From Ancylobacter novellus DSM 506 (GTDB taxonomy: Bacteria; Pseudomonadota; Alphaproteobacteria; Rhizobiales; Xanthobacteraceae), in assembly GCF_000092925.1 (NCBI RefSeq), contig NC_014217.1:248001-312000 (forward strand): a stretch of DNA of 64,000 bases, written 5' to 3'. The translations under genes were made by a program, and so were the position numbers. The stretch's first letter is position 1. Every line of letters begins with the position of its first letter. Shown here piece by piece: positions 25,367-34,043 of this stretch. The notes beneath the pieces are model-generated. The model ran no database searches and was not told the origin of the DNA. It worked only from the letters and a program-made list of their open reading frames with translations.

Positions 25367-26101
25367 TCAACCGAATATCCGCATGGGCTCGACTGCCGAA
25401 TCGAGGTCGCTCATCGCGCCCTGCCACCGCAGTTCGCCTTGTTCGATCACATACGCCCGGTTGCATACCGCACTGCACAACGCGGTATTCTGTTCGGAGA
25501 TCAGCAGGGAGAGGCCGCTGGCCTTCAAAGCACCCAGCGCATTGATCATTTGTTCTACGATGATTGGCGCAATACCTTCGGAGGGCTCGTCGAGCAGCAG
25601 CAGCGCCGGGCGGCCGACGAGGGCCCGTGCCACGGCGAGCATCTGCTGCTCGCCGCCCGACATCTGGCCGCCCAGGCGATCCCTGAGCGCGGCGAGGTTG
25701 GGGAAGAGCTCGAACAGCGCCTCGCGCGGCCAGTCGGGGCCCATGAGGCTGCCGCCGCCGGGCCGCACGGCGCGGCGGCCGAGGTCGAGGTTCTCCGTCA
25801 CGGTGAGGTCGGTGAAGATGCGCCGATCCTCGGGCACATAGCCGATGCCGAGCCGGGCGATGGCATAGGTCGGCAGCGCCGCTATGTCCTGCCCATGCAG
25901 GGCGAGGCGGCGGGCGCGGCGGCGCACCAGCCCCATCACCGCCTTCATGGTGGTGGACTTGCCGGCGCCGTTGCGCCCGACCAGGGCCACCGCCTCGCCC
26001 GGCGCGACCGTGAGCGACAGGCCGAACAGGATCTTGGCCTCGCCATACCAGGCTTCCAGCCCGTCGACCTCCAGCATGGGCGTGTCCGCGGGCGGATTCA
26101 T
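25367..26101 (-). CDS. LivF-type ATP-binding protein of branched-chain-type ABC importer
   Basis: ATPase subunit of 244 residues on the inner face of the membrane. It has Walker A GRNGAGKST, a Q-loop region GYVPEDRRIFTDLTV, signature MSGGEQQMLAVARAL and Walker B LLLLDEPSEGIAP, followed by LISEQN. The EDRRIF and PSEGIAP wording is specific to LivF. The start ATG 26101 overlaps the livG stop by four bases. It is the last transport gene of the run binding protein, fused permease, LivG, LivF, all on the minus strand. Confidence 0.92.
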   Translation of the reverse strand: MNPPADTPMLEVDGLEAWYGEAKILFGLSLTVAPGEAVALVGRNGAGKSTTMKAVMGLVRRRARRLALHGQDIAALPTYAIARLGIGYVPEDRRIFTDLTVTENLDLGRRAVRPGGGSLMGPDWPREALFELFPNLAALRDRLGGQMSGGEQQMLAVARALVGRPALLLLDEPSEGIAPIIVEQMINALGALKASGLSLLISEQNTALCSAVCNRAYVIEQGELRWQGAMSDLDSAVEPMRIFG

Positions 26102-26871
26102 CTTGCCGCCTCCGCCGTGCCGCCGAGATAGACCTCGCGCACTCTCGGGTCGGCGCGCACCTCGTCGACCGTGCCGTCGGCGATCAGCCGCCCGCGCGCC
26201 AGCACGATCACCCGGTCGGCATGGCCGAAGACGACGTCCATGGAATGCTCGGTGAACAGCACGGCGAGTCCGCGCGAGCGCGTGAGCTTCTGAACGAGCG
26301 CGATCATCTCGCCGCGCTTGGCCGCGGCCATGCCGGCGGTCGGCTCGTCCATCAGGAGGAGCCTGGGATCGCCGGCGAGCGCCATGGCGAGCTCGAGCCG
26401 CTTCACGTCGCCATAGGCGAGAGCCGCGGCGGGGCGCTCGGCCTCGCCGGCCATGCCGGTCTGCTCCAGCAGCGCCATGGCCTCGTCGCGGGCAATGGTG
26501 GTCGCGGGCCGCCAGAAGCCGAATACCGAGCCGCGCGCGGCGATGAGCGCCGCCTGCACATTCTCCAGCGCGGTCATCGAGCCGAACACGGCGGCGACTT
26601 GAAAAGTACGGCCGACGCCGAGATGGGCGATGCGGCGCGAGGGAACGCCGGTGACGTCGCGCCCGAGGATGCGCACCGTGCCGGAATCCGGCTTGAGCTG
26701 GCCGTTGACGATGTTGAAGCAGGTCGACTTGCCGGCGCCGTTGGGGCCGATCAGCGCCAGCAATTCGCCCGGCGCGATGGAGAAGCTCACCCCGTCCACG
26801 GCGCGCACGCCGCCATAATGCTTGGTGAGCTCGCGCACCTCCAATACGGTTCCGGCCGGGTTTTGCGTCAT
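26098..26871 (-). CDS. LivG-type ATP-binding protein of branched-chain-type ABC importer
   Basis: Second ATPase subunit, 257 residues. It has Walker A GPNGAGKST, the Q-loop with LGVGRTFQVAAVFGSMTALE, a slightly altered signature (LAYGDVKRLELAMAL in place of LSYGxQRxLE), and Walker B LLLMDEPTAGMAA, with the EHSMDVVF switch region. The GRTFQ and EPTAGM wording is typical of LivG. The start overlaps the end of the fused permease gene and its stop overlaps livF, so the three are translationally coupled. Confidence 0.92.
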   Translation of the reverse strand: MTQNPAGTVLEVRELTKHYGGVRAVDGVSFSIAPGELLALIGPNGAGKSTCFNIVNGQLKPDSGTVRILGRDVTGVPSRRIAHLGVGRTFQVAAVFGSMTALENVQAALIAARGSVFGFWRPATTIARDEAMALLEQTGMAGEAERPAAALAYGDVKRLELAMALAGDPRLLLMDEPTAGMAAAKRGEMIALVQKLTRSRGLAVLFTEHSMDVVFGHADRVIVLARGRLIADGTVDEVRADPRVREVYLGGTAEAAR

Positions 26872-28766
26872 CGCGCGCCTCCCGGCCGGCGCAGGCCGCG
26901 AGAGAGCCCACCCGCGATGCCGAAGGGAAAGAGCAGCACGATGGCGAGGATCAGCACGCCGAGCAGCGCGCGCCAGTAGTCGGTCTCGCGCATCACGCTG
27001 TCCTGCAAGAGCGTGAAGGCGCCGGCGCCGACGACCGGGCCGACGAGGCTCTGCACGCCGCCGATCAGCACCATGACGAGCCCGTCGATGGAGCGGCCGA
27101 CCGAGATCGCCTCTGGCGAGATCGAGCCCTTGGCGAAGGCGAACAGCCCGCCCGCCGCGCCGCAGACCGCGCCGGCCAGCGCGAAGGCGAGCCAGCGCAC
27201 CCGCGCCACCGGGATGCCGGAGGCTTCCGCCCGCAGGCGTGAATCGCGCGCGGCGCGCAACGCCATGCCGAAGGGCGCGAAGACTAGCCGCCGCAGCAGC
27301 ATGAGCCCGGCCAGCGTGACCACGAAGGCGGCGAGATAGAGCCCGGTGCGACTGTCGAACGGCCATTCCGGCCACACGTCGAACAGGCCGTTGGAGCCGC
27401 CCGTTACCTCCTCCCACTGGAAGGCGACGGACCAGACGATCTGCGCGAAGGCGAGCGTCAGCATGGCGAAGTAGACGCCTTCCAGCCGCACGCAGAACCA
27501 GCCGAACAGCACCGCGCCGAAGGCCGCGACGCCGATGCCGGTGGCGAAGGCGAGCGGGGTCGGCAGGTCGAGCGCGGTGACGGCGTAGGCGGTGCCGTAG
27601 GCGCCGAGGCCGAAATAGGCGGCGTGGCCGAAGGAGGCCATCCCTCCCGGCCCCATGATGAAGTGCAGCGAGGCGGCAAACAGCGCCGCCACCAGCATGT
27701 CGAGCGCCAGCACCGGGGCGTAGCTGACCAGCGTGCCGATCAGCGGCATGGCGGCGAACAGGGCGATGGCGGCGAGGGCAAACACGCGGGCAGGGGCGGA
27801 GAACGGGCGCAGCGGCGGCTCGGCCGGGCCGCCACGGGCGGCGGGCGGCTGCGGCCGGCCGAACAGGCCGTGCGGGCGCACGATCAGCACCAGCGCCATC
27901 ACCAGGAACTCGGCGACCAGGGTCAGCCGCGACATGTTGAAGGTGAAACCGAAGATGTCGACCACGCCGAGCGCAGTGCACAGCGCCTTCGCCTCCGCCA
28001 CCAGAACGGCGGCGAGATAGGCGCCCCTGATCGAGCCCATGCCGCCGACCACGACGACGACGAAGGCGTCGCCGAGCACGGAGAGGTCGAGGGTGAGGCT
28101 CGCCGGCTCGCGCGCCATCTGCAAGGCGCCGCCGAGCCCGGCGATGCCGGCGCCGAGGGCGAAGACCGCGGTGAACAGCAGCGCCTCGTTGATGCCGAGC
28201 GCCGCCACCATCTCGCGGTCCTGCGTCGCCGCGCGGATCAGCCGGCCGAAGCGGGTGCGGGCGAGCAGGAGGTGCAGGCCGATCAGCACCGCCGGGCCGA
28301 TCAGCGCGAGGAAGATGTCGTATTGCGGCAGCCGCCGGCCGAGCAGCATCACCGAGCCCGACAGGCCCGGCGCGCGCGGGCCGAGTATATCCTCCGGCCC
28401 CCAGAGGAACAGCGCCGCGTCGTTGATGACGAGGAGCAGCGCGAAGGTGGCGAGCAGCTGGTAGAGCTCGGGCGCGCCATAGAGCCGGCGCAGCAGCGTC
28501 ATCTCGATCAGCGCGCCGAGCGCCGCCACGACGAGCGCGGCCGCGAGGATGCCGGCCCAGAAGCCGAGCGGCCCGCCGATCCACGTCCCGAGCTTCGGCG
28601 CCAGCGTCACGGCGAGATAGAGCCCCAGCATGTAGAAGGAGCCGTGCGCCATGTTCACGATGCGGGTGACGCCGAAGATGATCGACAGCCCGGCGGCGAC
28701 GAGGAACAGGCCGGAGGCGGAGGCGAGGCCGTTCACCGCCTGGAACAGGAGCGCGTCGAGCGACAT
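26868..28766 (-). CDS. Fused LivH-LivM permease of branched-chain-type ABC importer
   Basis: Inner-membrane protein of 632 residues joining both permease subunits in one chain. Residues 1-300 are LivH-like (ASGLFLVAAGLSIIFGVTRI, VNMAHGSFYMLG). A short linker rich in Pro (residues about 300-325) leads to the LivM-like half, with GPGGMASFGHAAYFGLGAY, GSNGLFDVWPEWPF and VLIGGVQSLVGPVVGAG. The two are usually separate genes, so this is a true fusion with uninterrupted frame. About 16-18 hydrophobic helices can be seen. It forms the pore together with the two ATPases encoded after it. Confidence 0.92.
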   Translation of the reverse strand: MSLDALLFQAVNGLASASGLFLVAAGLSIIFGVTRIVNMAHGSFYMLGLYLAVTLAPKLGTWIGGPLGFWAGILAAALVVAALGALIEMTLLRRLYGAPELYQLLATFALLLVINDAALFLWGPEDILGPRAPGLSGSVMLLGRRLPQYDIFLALIGPAVLIGLHLLLARTRFGRLIRAATQDREMVAALGINEALLFTAVFALGAGIAGLGGALQMAREPASLTLDLSVLGDAFVVVVVGGMGSIRGAYLAAVLVAEAKALCTALGVVDIFGFTFNMSRLTLVAEFLVMALVLIVRPHGLFGRPQPPAARGGPAEPPLRPFSAPARVFALAAIALFAAMPLIGTLVSYAPVLALDMLVAALFAASLHFIMGPGGMASFGHAAYFGLGAYGTAYAVTALDLPTPLAFATGIGVAAFGAVLFGWFCVRLEGVYFAMLTLAFAQIVWSVAFQWEEVTGGSNGLFDVWPEWPFDSRTGLYLAAFVVTLAGLMLLRRLVFAPFGMALRAARDSRLRAEASGIPVARVRWLAFALAGAVCGAAGGLFAFAKGSISPEAISVGRSIDGLVMVLIGGVQSLVGPVVGAGAFTLLQDSVMRETDYWRALLGVLILAIVLLFPFGIAGGLSRGLRRPGGAR

Positions 28767-28796
28767 CGGGAGGGGCCCGCCGTCTCGTCGCGCCGC

Positions 28797-30026
28797 TCAG
28801 TCGGTCGCCGGCCGCAGCGCCTTCACCTCGGCGTCGGAGGGCAGCACGCTGGCGCCGTCGACATAGCTCGGCTGCACCATGATGCCCTGTCCGTCCTTCA
28901 GCGCGAGGATGCCGACATAGGCGCCCATGGTCGCCTGATGGTCGCTGGCGCGGTAGCTGAAGGGGCCGAACGGCCCGGTCACCTGAAGCCCGCGGAAGGC
29001 GTCGACCAGCTTCTCGCTGTCGGTGCTGCCGGCCTTATTGAGCCCGGCGGCGATCGACTTGATGGTGGTGTAGCCGACCACCGAGCCGAGGCGCGGATAG
29101 TCGCCATAGGCCTTCTGGTAGGCAGAAAGGAACGCCATGTGCTCGGGCGTGGTGATCGCGTACCAGGGATAGCCGGTGACCACCCAGCCGACCGGCGTCT
29201 CGTCCTTCAGCGGGTCGAGATATTCCGGCTCGCCGGAGAGCAGGCTGACGACATGGGTGCCTTCCAGCGCGCCGCGCGTATTGGCCTCGCGCACGAACTT
29301 GGCGAGGTCCGGGCCGAACAGCACGTTGAACACCGCGTCCGGCTTGGCGTCGGCGATCGCCTGCGCCACCGGGCCGGCGTCGATCTTGCCGAGCGGGGTG
29401 GCCTGCTCCTCGACGAACTCGACGTCCGGCTGCGCGTCCTTGAGCAGCTTCTTGAAGGTGGCGGCGGCGGACTGGCCGTATTCGTAATTGGGATAGACGA
29501 TGGCCCAGCGCTTGCGCTGCGCCGCCTTCGCCGCCGGCAGCAGCATCGCCACCTGCATGTAGGTGGAGGGGCGCAGGCGGAAGGTGTAGCGGTTGCCGTC
29601 CGTCCAGGTGAGCTTGTCGGTGAGCGGCTCGGCGGCGAGGAAGAACACCTTGCGCTTGCCGGCGAAGCCCGACACCGCCAGCCCGATATGCGACAGGAAG
29701 GTGCCGGCGAGCAGGTCCACCTTCTCGCGCGTCACCAGGTCCTCGGCGACGCGGATGGCGTCGCCCGGATTGCCGCCGTCGTCGCGCGAGATCAGTTCCA
29801 GCGGCCGCCCGTTGACGCCGCCCGCGTCGTTGATCTCCTTCACCGCGAGCTGCATGCCCTTGCGGTAGGGATCGAGGAAGGCGGGCTGGGCCTTGTAGCT
29901 GTTGAGCTCGCCGATCCGGATCGGCTCGGCGGCGAAGGCGGGCAGGGTGAAGGCAGGCAGGGCGAGGGCGGCGACGCTCATCGCCGCGCCCGTCAGCGCC
30001 GCGCGCAGACAGCTCGAATAGCGCAT
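28797..30026 (-). CDS. ABC transporter substrate-binding protein (type I periplasmic fold)
   Basis: Periplasmic receptor of 409 residues for the importer encoded downstream. A signal peptide (AAMSVAALALPAFTLPAFAA) ends near residue 33. The mature part starts EPIRIGELNSYKAQPAFLDP and has the family patterns GMQLAVKEINDAGGVNGRPL, REKVDLLAGTFLSHIGLAVS and YPNYEYGQSAAATFKKLL of the amino acid/amide (HAAT) receptors. The replacement of the usual Ser/Thr triad wording around LLAGTFLSHIGLA suggests the ligand may not be Leu/Ile/Val. The ligand is unknown. It is 30 bases upstream of the permease gene. Confidence 0.9.
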   Translation of the reverse strand: MRYSSCLRAALTGAAMSVAALALPAFTLPAFAAEPIRIGELNSYKAQPAFLDPYRKGMQLAVKEINDAGGVNGRPLELISRDDGGNPGDAIRVAEDLVTREKVDLLAGTFLSHIGLAVSGFAGKRKVFFLAAEPLTDKLTWTDGNRYTFRLRPSTYMQVAMLLPAAKAAQRKRWAIVYPNYEYGQSAAATFKKLLKDAQPDVEFVEEQATPLGKIDAGPVAQAIADAKPDAVFNVLFGPDLAKFVREANTRGALEGTHVVSLLSGEPEYLDPLKDETPVGWVVTGYPWYAITTPEHMAFLSAYQKAYGDYPRLGSVVGYTTIKSIAAGLNKAGSTDSEKLVDAFRGLQVTGPFGPFSYRASDHQATMGAYVGILALKDGQGIMVQPSYVDGASVLPSDAEVKALRPATD

Positions 30027-30128
30027 CGCAGCCCCCTCAACTTTGCCGCCGGCCAGGGTGCGCCGGCGCGCGGATAACCTATCGTCTCCCCGCCCGCGGT
30101 CCAGCCCAGTCTTTGGGCAGCGCGGAGC

Positions 30129-31025
30129 TCAGGGGCCGATCTCGATCTCCGGCTCCGGCGGCGCCTTGGTGCGGCCCGAGGCGACCAGCGCGCCGCCGAC
30201 GATCAGCGTGGCGCCGAGCAGGGTGCTGACCGCCGGCACCTCGCCGAAGGCCAGAAGGCCGATGGCCAGCGCCCAGACGAAGGCGGTGTATTCGAACACG
30301 CCGAGCCGGCTGGCGTCGGCGCGCCCATAGGCCCAGGCCATGCACAGATGCCCCGCCGTGCCGAGCACGCCGATGCCGACGAAGACGAGGATCTCGCCGC
30401 CGGCCGGCGCCGTCCACTGCCAGATGCCGAGCGGCGCCAGCAGCAGGCCGGCGAAGCTGTTCTGCAGCAGTACGATGGTCGGCAGCGGGTCGCGCGCGGC
30501 CCGGCTCTTCAGCACCACCATGGACAGCGCATAGGTGATGGCGGCGCCGATGGCGGCGGCGAGGCCGAGCGCGTTCGCCTCCTCGCCGCCGGTATGGGTG
30601 AGCTCGCTCCACAGCACCACCAGCACGCCGGCGAAGCCGAGCACCAGCGCGATCAGGATCGGCCGGCCCGGCCGCTCGCCGAGGATCGCCGCGGCGAACA
30701 GGGCGATGAAGATCGGCGAGGTGAAGGAGAGCGCCAGCGCCACGGCGAGGGGCAGCACCGCCAGCGAATAGAAGAACAGCAGCGCGGTCGCCGCCACCAC
30801 CACCGAGCGCCAGGCATGCGGACGGACCGTCGCCGCATCCGGCCAGGGCGTGCGGGCGGCGCGGAAGACGAGATAGGCCGCGAGCGCGCCGAAGGCGTAG
30901 CGCATCACGCCGATCTGGCCGATGCCGTGCTCTGTGGCGACGTACTTGATCATGCCGTCCATCACCGACAGGAGGCCGATGCCGGTGACCGCCGCGAGAG
31001 CGGGCCCGGTGTTGAAGCGCGGCAT
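30129..31025 (-). CDS. EamA/DMT family transporter
   Basis: Inner-membrane protein of 298 residues with ten predicted helices made of two EamA repeats. The first contains GLLSVMDGMIKYVATEHGIG and LLFFYSLAVLPLAVALALSF, the second begins around GLAAAIGAAITYALSMVVLK and includes GHLCMAWAYGRADASRLGVF. This is the S-adenosylmethionine/metabolite exporter type (RhaT/YdcZ superfamily). Substrate is unknown. It sits between the binding-protein gene and a GNAT, all on one strand; the GNAT stop is only four bases upstream of its start. Confidence 0.88.
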   Translation of the reverse strand: MPRFNTGPALAAVTGIGLLSVMDGMIKYVATEHGIGQIGVMRYAFGALAAYLVFRAARTPWPDAATVRPHAWRSVVVAATALLFFYSLAVLPLAVALALSFTSPIFIALFAAAILGERPGRPILIALVLGFAGVLVVLWSELTHTGGEEANALGLAAAIGAAITYALSMVVLKSRAARDPLPTIVLLQNSFAGLLLAPLGIWQWTAPAGGEILVFVGIGVLGTAGHLCMAWAYGRADASRLGVFEYTAFVWALAIGLLAFGEVPAVSTLLGATLIVGGALVASGRTKAPPEPEIEIGP

Positions 31026-31029
31026 GGGA

Positions 31030-31572
31030 TCAGCTCTCGATGCGAGCGAGGCGGGAAGGGGCGGCCGGGTTCAGCGACAGCCGGTAGGAATATTCCCAGG
31101 TCGCGGAGAGGTCGTGGCATTCCCGCGCCTCGCCGTGGCGATGGAAGCCGCAGCGTTCATAGAAGCGGTGGGCGTCGGTGAAGCGGGTGTCGGTCCACAG
31201 CCGGATCTCCGGCGCGCCGGCGGCCTGTGCTTGCGTCAGCGCCCGCTCGAACAGCGCCCGGGCGACGCCGCGGCGGCGGGCGGTGCGGGCGACATAGACC
31301 TTGAAGATCTCCATGCCGCCGGCCGGCGCATCGGCGTCGCGGGTCGGGGCGAGGGCGAAAGAGCCGATCACCTCGCCATCCGCTTCGGCCACCCAGATAG
31401 TGCCGCCGCGGGCGGCGAAATGCGAGGCGATGGCGTCGAGCTCGGGGAATTCGGCGGCGCGGTCGAACACGCAGCCCTCATATTCGGCGAAGGCGGCGGC
31501 GATCAGCACTGCGATGGCATCGCCGTCGGCGTCATCCGCCGGTCGGATCAGGAAATCGGTCAATTCGGCCAC
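31030..31572 (-). CDS. GNAT family N-acetyltransferase
   Basis: Cytoplasmic acetyltransferase of about 180 residues. The fold begins FLIRPADDADGDAIAVLIAA, the CoA-binding loop is VARTARRRGVARALFERAL and the C-terminal part has TRFTDAHRFYERCGFHRHG. The last stretch (ECHDLSATWEYSYRLSL) is less standard. GTG 31572 is chosen because the domain starts right after it; the frame remains open to a TTG at 31677, but that region has no ribosome site and looks non-coding. Substrate unknown. It is probably co-transcribed with the EamA gene. Confidence 0.82.
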   Translation of the reverse strand: MAELTDFLIRPADDADGDAIAVLIAAAFAEYEGCVFDRAAEFPELDAIASHFAARGGTIWVAEADGEVIGSFALAPTRDADAPAGGMEIFKVYVARTARRRGVARALFERALTQAQAAGAPEIRLWTDTRFTDAHRFYERCGFHRHGEARECHDLSATWEYSYRLSLNPAAPSRLARIES

Positions 31573-31768
31573 TCCGGCCCGGCGTTCGGCCCGCAATCCC
31601 GGCACAATCGCCGGGGAAGGTTCGACGTCGGAGCGCGCGCGGACTATGTTCGGCTGGCCTTCTGGCGTAAAGCTCAATCATTATGCTGATGTAAGGAATT
31701 ATGAAGCGGCGGGCGCGCATCCTACCCAGCGTTTGTCCGTCCGGCATCCATACGTCCCGGAGTGCTCA

Positions 31769-32245
31769 ATGAACCTGTTCCACCGCGTCCTCCGCCTGGC
31801 TCTTGCCGGCATGTTCGCCGCCGCTCTCGCCGCCTGCGCCACCCAGGCCCCGCAGCCGGCGGCACCCGCCATGCCGCAATACACATCGCCGATCACCGCC
31901 CAGCAGCTGGTCGGCAAATGGGGCCTGGCCGCCTATCACCGCCCGGAGGACGCGGCGCGCACCGAGGCGCAGGCGCGGCAGGGCTGCCGCCAGCCCTACG
32001 TCATCAATGCCGGGCCGGGTGGCGGCTTCATGATGTACCTCGCCGATGATTCGTCGCCTTCCGAGATGGTGTCGAAGCAGGTCGGCACCGGCCCGATCTT
32101 CATCGGCCTGCCGACCGAGCCGGCGGGCGCCAAGTCCGACCGCGAGGTCGTGCGCTTCGACGGCCAGATCCTGGTGCTGAAGTGGCTGGACCCCGAAGTG
32201 GCCGGCCGCTACGGCACCATGGTCTATGTCCGCTGCCCGGCGTGA
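31769..32245 (+). CDS. Lipoprotein of unknown function
   Basis: Predicted lipoprotein of 158 residues. The signal LALAGMFAAALAAC has a lipobox at about residue 23, followed by a Pro/Ala/Gln linker. The globular part has two Cys (ARQGCRQPYV; VYVRCPA at the very end) that may form a disulfide. The patterns VGKWGLAAYHRPEDAARTEA and VRFDGQILVLKWLDPEVAGR suggest a small beta-barrel. I cannot name the family. It is divergent from the GNAT/EamA genes and followed by about 430 bases of repeats. Confidence 0.75.
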   Translation: MNLFHRVLRLALAGMFAAALAACATQAPQPAAPAMPQYTSPITAQQLVGKWGLAAYHRPEDAARTEAQARQGCRQPYVINAGPGGGFMMYLADDSSPSEMVSKQVGTGPIFIGLPTEPAGAKSDREVVRFDGQILVLKWLDPEVAGRYGTMVYVRCPA

Positions 32246-32287
32246 GGATTGGGGCTGAGGCCTGACGTTCGAGGCCTGAGGCAATCC

Positions 32288-32417
32288 GTCGTCATCCCGG
32301 ACGGCCTTCAAGAGAGCAACGTCATGGCCGGGCTTGGCCCGGCCACCCACGCCTTCCTCTCGGCGCCTGGTCGCAAGTCGTGGATGCCCGGGCCAAGCCC
32401 GGGCATGACGGCGTTGT
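32288..32417. repeat. Composite repeat: family C fragment plus family A (copy A3)
   Basis: The family C left end (gtcatcccggacggcc) at 32288-32311 is followed directly by a complete family A element (32318-32417) with arms gtcatggccgggcttggccc and gggccaagcccgggcatgac. Inside the right arm lies aagtcgtgga, the seed of the minisatellite unit in copy A2. Confidence 0.82.
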
Positions 32418-32460
32418 GGGCTGAAATGCCCGGCGCTTCTTTTCAGGCCACTTCCGATCA

Positions 32461-32565
32461 CCCTCATCCTGAGGTGCGAGCGCAGCGAGCCTCGAAGGAT
32501 GCTCGCCCGGGTGCGCTTAAGTCACCATCCTTCGAGGCCGCCTCCGGCGGCACCTCAGGATGAGG
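32461..32565. repeat. Palindromic intergenic repeat, family B (copy B2)
   Basis: Ends ccctcatcctgaggtgcgag and gcacctcaggatgagg with inner arms cctcgaaggatgctcg and accatccttcgagg. With the A3/C block it accounts for most of the gene-free interval 32246-32675. The last 110 bases (32566-32675) are AT-richer and contain TTAACCAT at 32628-32635, just upstream of the L,D-transpeptidase gene. Confidence 0.85.
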
Positions 32566-32675
32566 TGGTGCCGCTGGCGTGCGCTCAGAGCGTCACCCGC
32601 GGAGGTACTCCGCCCCGCAAGGTTTCATTAACCATAAATGACCAACCTGTGATTCATTTCGCGGGGGCGTCAGAC

Positions 32676-33674
32676 ATGCGCGGTGATTCGGGTCTCCTTT
32701 CAGCACGTCAGCGGGCAGCCGTGCAGGCGGCGGCCGTCGCTGTCGCGCTGACGGCCTTGGCCGCTGCGGGGCCGGCGCAGGCGCAGAGCGGCGTCTACGG
32801 CTACCAGTCCTCCTACCAGCTCTATTCGCGCTCCGCGGCGTCCAATCCTTCCGCCTGGCGGCCGGGCAATGCGCCGGTCTATCCCTCGGGCAGCGTCTAT
32901 CAGCCGCCGCGGCCGAGCGCCGACGTCGGCGCCGCGCGCGGGGTCTATGGATATGCCCCGCCGGCCCGCCGGACCACCACCGCGCCGGCCTCCTCCTATG
33001 CGGCGAGCGCGAACCCGTCTGGTTACGACGCCGACGTCGAATTGCCGCCGGCGCCGGTGCAGGCGGCCGCGCCGACCACGCGCCAGACCAAGGCGGCGAG
33101 CCGCTCGACCAGGGGGACGGCGACGCGCACCGCCGCCGTGCCGGCCAGCTACACGGTCGAGGACGACATCTATGACGACCCCGACACGCCGCTGCCGCTC
33201 TACCGGCCCTCGACCGGTGCGAAGGGCGTCGACCGCAAGTTCGACCGCCACGTCGTGCGCTATTCCAGCTCCGACCCGGCCGGCACCATCATCGTCGATA
33301 CCGGCGCGCGCTATCTCTACCTGATCCAGGGCGACGGCACGGCGGTGCGCTACGGCATCGGCGTCGGCAAGGAAGGCTTCCAGTGGGCGGGGAGCGAGCG
33401 CATCAGCCGCAAGGCGGAATGGCCGGAATGGCGCCCGCCGTCCGAGATGCTCGACCGCCGTCCCGACCTGCCGCGCGTCATGCCCGGCGGCGAGGACAAC
33501 CCGCTCGGCGCCCGCGCGCTGTATCTCGGCAAGTCGCTCTACCGCATCCACGGCTCCAACGAGCCGGAGACCATCGGCCAGGCGGTGTCCTCCGGCTGCA
33601 TCCGCATGCGCAACGAGGACGTCATCGACCTCTATGGCCGCGTGCAGGTCGGCACGCTGGTGCGGGTGATCTGA
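32676..33674 (+). CDS. L,D-transpeptidase (YkuD) with long low-complexity N-terminal region
   Basis: Exported enzyme of 332 residues that would make 3-3 cross-links or attach proteins to peptidoglycan. A signal region (VQAAAVAVALTALAAAGPAQ) ends around residue 33. About 150 residues rich in Ser, Ala, Pro, Tyr and Arg follow and probably span the periplasm. The YkuD domain starts near GTIIVDTGARYLYLIQ and has the catalytic site HGSNEPETIGQAVSSGCIRM and NEDVIDLYGRV. It is a close paralogue of the 14985-15587 lipoprotein enzyme, with conserved RKAEWPEW and LGARALYL segments. ATG 32676 is chosen; the longer frame runs through repeat B2. Confidence 0.9.
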   Translation: MRGDSGLLSARQRAAVQAAAVAVALTALAAAGPAQAQSGVYGYQSSYQLYSRSAASNPSAWRPGNAPVYPSGSVYQPPRPSADVGAARGVYGYAPPARRTTTAPASSYAASANPSGYDADVELPPAPVQAAAPTTRQTKAASRSTRGTATRTAAVPASYTVEDDIYDDPDTPLPLYRPSTGAKGVDRKFDRHVVRYSSSDPAGTIIVDTGARYLYLIQGDGTAVRYGIGVGKEGFQWAGSERISRKAEWPEWRPPSEMLDRRPDLPRVMPGGEDNPLGARALYLGKSLYRIHGSNEPETIGQAVSSGCIRMRNEDVIDLYGRVQVGTLVRVI

Positions 33675-33756
33675 GCCCGGAACCGAGAAGCAGCGCGCCG
33701 TCATCCTGAGAGCCTGACCCGTAATTGCTTTTCGGGATGGTGGGTGCCGCCTTTGG

Positions 33757-33791
33757 ACCGTCATCCCCGGGCTTGGCCCGGCCATGACGAG
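33757..33791. repeat. Family A repeat fragment (copy A4)
   Basis: Single collapsed arm pair: gtcatccccgggcttggccc followed at once by ggccatgac. It is the smallest copy and may be what remains after deletion between the two arms. Confidence 0.6.
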
Positions 33792-33840
33792 CCTCCAAGC
33801 ATCCCGGTCGCGAATTACGAATCAGACTCCCGGCGCCAGC

Positions 33841-33920
33841 TGGGCCTCGAAGGAGGCTCGTCCGGGCGCGCTCGAGCGACCATCCTTCGAGGCTCGCTGC
33901 GCTCGCACCTCAGGATGAGG
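33841..33920. repeat. Family B repeat, right half (copy B3)
   Basis: Holds the inner arms (gggcctcgaaggaggctcgt; gaccatccttcgaggctcgc) and the right end cgcacctcaggatgagg, but the left end cctcatcctgaggtg is missing. Together with A4 it accounts for the centre of the gene-free interval 33675-34043; the remainder shows no feature beyond the ubiE leader. Confidence 0.82.
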
Positions 33921-34043
33921 ATGCCTTGTTGTGTGGGGCGCATGGCTGCTGCGTAACCACGTCCGCCGCCGCCGCTTGGATGCGCGCAGGCTCTCCGCTA
34001 TGGTCCGCGCCGATTTCGGATCGAAGGCGGGAGCCGCGCGCAG

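Noticed and set aside
26868..28766. LivHM fusion as a sequencing artefact joining two genes
   Set aside because: The frame and codon pattern are continuous through the Pro-rich linker, there is no stop or start signal between the halves, and both ends are coupled to neighbours.
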